DNA from: Cornus controversa
Lineage: Eukaryota > Streptophyta > Magnoliopsida > Cornales > Cornaceae
Assembly: GCA_026545225.1 (NCBI GenBank)
Contig: CM048847.1
Span: forward strand, 9,046,501-9,110,500
Length of the DNA stretch: 64,000 bases
Direction of reading: 5' to 3'
The stretch's first letter is position 1. The number at the start of each line of letters is the position of its first letter. Below are positions 63,890 through 64,000 of the stretch, piece after piece. The notes under the pieces are model-generated. The model was given only the letters and a program-made list of their open reading frames with translations. It had not been told where the DNA came from and searched no databases. The translations under genes were made by a program, and so were the position numbers.

Positions 63890-64000
63890 GTACATCATTA
63901 CAACACTACATAAATGCTCATAATTACCATTATAAATTATTGAACTAATTATTTTTTATAATTACTTTAACATTGTGGTACGATCCTGCTGAGAATGAAG

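Overview
This 64-kb window is plant nuclear DNA, most likely from a eudicot. It is AT-rich, has spliced genes with short introns, a plant subtilase family, and dense nested plant transposons: CACTA, copia/Sirevirus, TRIM, LINE, solo LTRs and Mutator-like elements. I cannot name the species.

The only host gene family I recognise is a tandem pair of subtilisin-like serine protease genes (cucumisin/SBT type), both on the minus strand, about 60 kb apart. Copy 1 (54-3064) shows exons 1-8 and runs off the left edge. Copy 2 (58518-62868) has all 11 exons. The two copies share introns, promoter and an upstream AT-rich tandem-repeat block, so this is a segmental duplication. Copy 2 looks dead or silenced: it lost 39 bp carrying the TATA box, and a 1-nt insertion in exon 9 leads to a stop just before the catalytic serine.

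Nearly everything between the copies is mobile DNA. A Mutator-like foldback (3305-4635) sits upstream of copy 1, with the empty site preserved at copy 2. A CACTA element of about 41 kb (6438-47549, ATG target duplication) has palindromic subterminal repeats and carries captured host fragments (a receptor-kinase exon at about 8.3 kb and lipoxygenase exons at 13.7-14.8 kb). Nested in it are a second CACTA (14896-30608) with decayed TNP2 and TNPA-like genes, a LINE endonuclease fragment, and a non-autonomous Sirevirus-like copia element (33750-41445) with gag and an extra envelope-like ORF but no pol. A solo LTR of that copia family interrupts the TNP2 gene.

A very small LTR element (TRIM; about 250-bp LTRs, 70-74 bp between them holding a tRNA-iMet primer site and a polypurine tract) occurs as four insertions. 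Two are chimeric: 30884-31563 ends in an inverted piece of its own LTR, and 41671-43383 joins part of an unrelated long LTR to TRIM sequence. Each is bounded by one matching 5-bp target duplication, as if inserted as an already chimeric cDNA. These are the most unusual structures seen.

The right part (47.5-58 kb) holds a 2.65-kb solo LTR (TSD TGGAG), another LTR-like stretch, and a 3.5-kb solo LTR (TSD GGGTG) nested inside a TRIM solo LTR, itself inside an array of GCGACAAA-type repeats ending in a CACTA-like terminus. The window ends in the AT-rich block and a possible RPA-like (Helitron-type) exon. No tRNA, rRNA or CRISPR was found.
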